Assembly: GCF_002261225.1 (NCBI RefSeq)
Contig: NZ_NEVM01000005.1
Span: forward strand, 124,001 to 188,000
Reading direction: 5' to 3'
Source: Bordetella genomosp. 10
GTDB taxonomy: Bacteria > Pseudomonadota > Gammaproteobacteria > Burkholderiales > Burkholderiaceae_B
Length of the DNA: 64,000 bases
Part shown: positions 60,256-64,000 of the stretch, piece after piece
How positions within the stretch are numbered: the first letter of the stretch is position 1
How the letters are laid out: each line of letters opens with the position of its first letter
Program-made: the position numbers and the translations under genes
Notes under the pieces: generated by a model
The model's input: only the letters and a program-made list of their open reading frames with translations
The model's database searches: none
Told to the model about the DNA's origin: nothing

Positions 60256-61224
60256 TTACTTCTTCGCGTCAGGCTTCAGGATGTCGTGCCACTTCTGCGT
60301 CTGGTCGGCGATGAAGGTCTTGAAGTCCGCCGGGCTGTTGCCGCCGGCGTCCGCGCCGATGGTTTCCAGCACCTTCTTCATCTGCGGATCCTGCAGGATC
60401 TCCTTGACGTCCTGGTACAGCGTCTTCTGCACGTCGGCGGGCGTGCCGGCCGGGACCATCAGGCCGTACCAGGTGGCGAAGGTATAGCCGGGCAGCCCCG
60501 CTTCGTCGATGGCCGGGATGCCGGGGAAGTGGCTGCTCGGCTTCTCGCTGCTGACGCCCAGCGCGCGCACCGTGCCGGCGCGGATCTGCGCGATGGCCGA
60601 GCCGCTGGTTTCCAGCGCCATCTGGATCTGGCCGGAGATCAGGTCGGCCATCATCGGCGCGCCGCCCTTGTAGGGCACGTGCGAGATATCGATCTTGGCC
60701 ATGGAACGGAACAGCTCGCCCGCCAGGTGCTCGGTGCTGCCGATGCCGGCCGAACCGTAGTTCAGCTTGCCCGGGTTCTTCTTCGCGTAGTCGATCAGCT
60801 CGGGCACGGTCTTCACCGGCAGCTTGTTGTTCACGATCAGCAGATTGGGCGAGGACGCGACGATGGTGATCGGCGCGAAGTCCTTCTGGAAATCGTAGGT
60901 GAGCTTGTCGTAGGTCGACGGCGCGATGGTGTGCGCGATGGTCGCCAGGAACAGCGTGTAGCCGTCCGGCTGCGCGCGCGCGACGTAGGCGGCGCCGATG
61001 GTGCCGCCGGCGCCGGCGCGGTTGTCCACGATGACCGGCTGCTTCAGCTTCTCGCTGAGCATCTGCGCCAGCGGACGGCCCACCATGTCCGTGGTGCCGC
61101 CCGGCGGGAAGGGAATGACCAGGGTGATGGGCTTGTCGGGCCAGGCGGCCTGGGCGCCGGCCGCGGCGGCGCAAAGCAGGCCGCCGGCCAGCAGCTTCGC
61201 CAGGGGCGAAATGCCGAATTTCAT
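60256..61224 (-). CDS. Bug-family (tripartite tricarboxylate) periplasmic solute receptor
   Basis: 322 aa with signal peptide (to AGAQA, residue 26) and the Bug signature (WPDKPITLVIPFPPGGTTD, VDNRAGAGGTIGAAYVARA, GYTLFLATIAH). AGGAGT lies just before the ATG. No TctA/TctB membrane genes are adjacent, as is common for the very large Bug family in Bordetella. Ligand (probably a carboxylate) unknown. Confidence 0.95.
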   Translation of the reverse strand: MKFGISPLAKLLAGGLLCAAAAGAQAAWPDKPITLVIPFPPGGTTDMVGRPLAQMLSEKLKQPVIVDNRAGAGGTIGAAYVARAQPDGYTLFLATIAHTIAPSTYDKLTYDFQKDFAPITIVASSPNLLIVNNKLPVKTVPELIDYAKKNPGKLNYGSAGIGSTEHLAGELFRSMAKIDISHVPYKGGAPMMADLISGQIQMALETSGSAIAQIRAGTVRALGVSSEKPSSHFPGIPAIDEAGLPGYTFATWYGLMVPAGTPADVQKTLYQDVKEILQDPQMKKVLETIGADAGGNSPADFKTFIADQTQKWHDILKPDAKK

Positions 61225-61383
61225 TTTTTGACTCCTCCGCGGGGGGAACGCGATTGTCGATTGTTATCAGGATTTCCCATGGCTGTACCGCCATTTGGGA
61301 AAGCATGTAGGGCGCGAACCTGCCGGCGGATTGTATACCTTGGTGTGCAGCGACGGCATTCGGGACGCCGCGGGCCGGAAAGG

Positions 61384-61411
61384 ACACGGGCCGCATGCGA
61401 GCGGCCCGTGT
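61384..61411 (-). terminator. Terminator-like hairpin after pckG
   Basis: ACACGGGCCGC (61384-61394) and GCGGCCCGTGT (61401-61411) form a perfect 11-bp stem with a 6-nt loop 26 nt past the pckG stop. On the minus strand CCTTTCC follows, a weak T tract. Confidence 0.7.
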
Positions 61412-61436
61412 TCCCTGCCATGCGGCTACGCGCGGA

Positions 61437-63293
<1,857 letters not shown>

Positions 63294-63731
63294 AGTCTCA
63301 TCTCCAGAGTGATTTGTAAGAGGTCCGTATAAGGGACAGGCTCCAGTCTCCTGTCCCGCGAATTGAAATGCCCGCGCGCTCGCGCGACCCCACGCCCGGC
63401 CTGAAAGGAAAATCGGGACCACCGCGGCCCGCCCGGGCCGCCGACATTTCGCCATGTGGTGTGGGTTAGACGGCCATCATACCCGGCAGGCGCGGCCGGG
63501 CGTCAACCCGGCCACATGGCGGAAACAGGGGAAACCCTAGCCTGCCGGGGCGCCGCCAGCGCGCCGGCGGCGCGCGGCCGGGCCCGCGTGCCCGGGAAGA
63601 TAGACGCGATCGGCGCGGCCACGCGTGTCAATTTGGGGCAACTCGTCACGAAATTGTCATCCTGGCCGGCTATTGGTGTCGCCGGCGATCGCCATCCGGC
63701 GCGCGCGTGATTTCCTGGCTATTGCTTCCTC
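63294..63731. other. Divergent intergenic region with pckG leader hairpin
   Basis: 438 bp without a convincing gene. On the minus strand GGGACAGG and CCTGTCCC (63333-63340 with 63350-63357) form a perfect 8-bp hairpin in the pckG leader, 40 nt before its start, followed by TTAT. The remainder is GC-rich and should hold both divergent promoters, but I can assign no -35/-10. Confidence 0.5.
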
Positions 63732-64000
63732 ATGACCCTGCCTGCCGCCCAAAGCCGGCTGCTTTCCCTCTCCGCCGGCCCGGGCGGATTGATATGCGCC
63801 TTCCGTTTCCAGCCCGATACGTCCCCCACCCGCCTGACCTGGACCGAAGTCCAGAACGCGCCGCCCCCGGAATCCGGCGCTTTCCACTGGATACACTACA
63901 CGCCAAGACCGCGGATAGCCGCATCCAGGACTGGCTGGAGCACGGGGCGGACGTGCCGGAAGAGGCCCGCGCCTTTCTCGCCGGCCGCGACACCCGCCCC
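63732..64000 (+). pseudogene. ZntB/CorA-like metal transporter, N-terminal part, apparently frameshifted
   Basis: The frame from the ATG at 63732 gives a ZntB-like start (GGLICAFRFQPDTSP ... ESGAFHWIH to 63896). After that it becomes Arg/Pro-rich and unlike the family. In the frame that starts at 63897-1 (codon CTA at 63896-63898) the family sequence continues: LHAKTADSRIQDWLEH and VPEEARAFLAGRDTRP to the window edge. One missing base near 63894-63898 would join the two. This is a true frameshift or a sequencing error; the rest of the gene lies outside the window. Family call from the FRF...W.H...WL pattern, moderate. Confidence 0.6.

Noticed and set aside
63456-63710. 84-aa open frame between pckG and the ZntB-like gene
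   Set aside because: Composition is Ala/Gly/Arg-rich as in shadow frames, and there is no ribosome-binding site or recognisable pattern.

Overview
The window is GC-rich and densely coding. The gene families point to a betaproteobacterium of the Alcaligenaceae, most likely Bordetella or a close relative such as Achromobacter: a LapD/LapG/BrtA-type adhesin locus, a Bug-family solute receptor, a GTP-dependent PEP carboxykinase and many LysR/IclR regulators. This is inferred from gene content; no rRNA or species marker is present.

Region 1 (1-20417, minus strand) is a complete c-di-GMP-controlled adhesin system. In transcription order it holds a TolC-type outer-membrane channel, a 75-aa protein of unknown function, a type I secretion ABC exporter, an HlyD adaptor, a LuxR-type regulator, a 4249-aa RTX adhesin with about 14 composite Ig-like repeats, the LapG-type periplasmic protease and the start of LapD. 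The adhesin has a LapG-type double-alanine site (T112-A-A-T115), so its surface retention is probably switched by LapD/LapG.

Region 2 (20990-29791) holds a protein of unknown function, a tRNA-Ala(CGC), a Crp/Fnr regulator, and a divergent cassette of binding protein, FecCD permease, ATPase, two glutamine-amidotransferase-like proteins, a TonB-dependent receptor and an FmdE-like protein. The cassette probably imports a metal complex that is not identified here.

Region 3 (29805-42491) holds an AtoE-type fatty-acid permease, a molybdopterin oxidoreductase fused to its own NAD(P)H reductase and a divergent LysR regulator. It continues with a Tat-exported phospholipase C with a small lipoprotein upstream, a second LysR regulator and a large secreted protein of unknown function.

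Region 4 (42841-48065, plus strand) is the most unusual part: a tightly coupled operon of acyl carrier protein, FabZ-like dehydratase, ketosynthase, a ketosynthase-like protein without catalytic residues, a membrane-anchored N-acyltransferase of the FeeM/GNAT type, and an RpfF-like enoyl-CoA hydratase. It looks like a pathway for a fatty-acyl signal or N-acyl amino acid.

Region 5 (48053-55692) is an IclR-controlled peptide-type ABC importer with an amidase. Near-identical palindromes lie before the two divergent transcription units and before the separate binding-protein gene. Region 6 (55826-64000) holds a DUF2513-like protein, a DHA2-type MFS exporter with a divergent TetR regulator (perfect palindrome and a pentanucleotide repeat between them), a secreted XAC2610-like protein, a Bug receptor, pckG, and the start of a ZntB/CorA-like gene that appears frameshifted.
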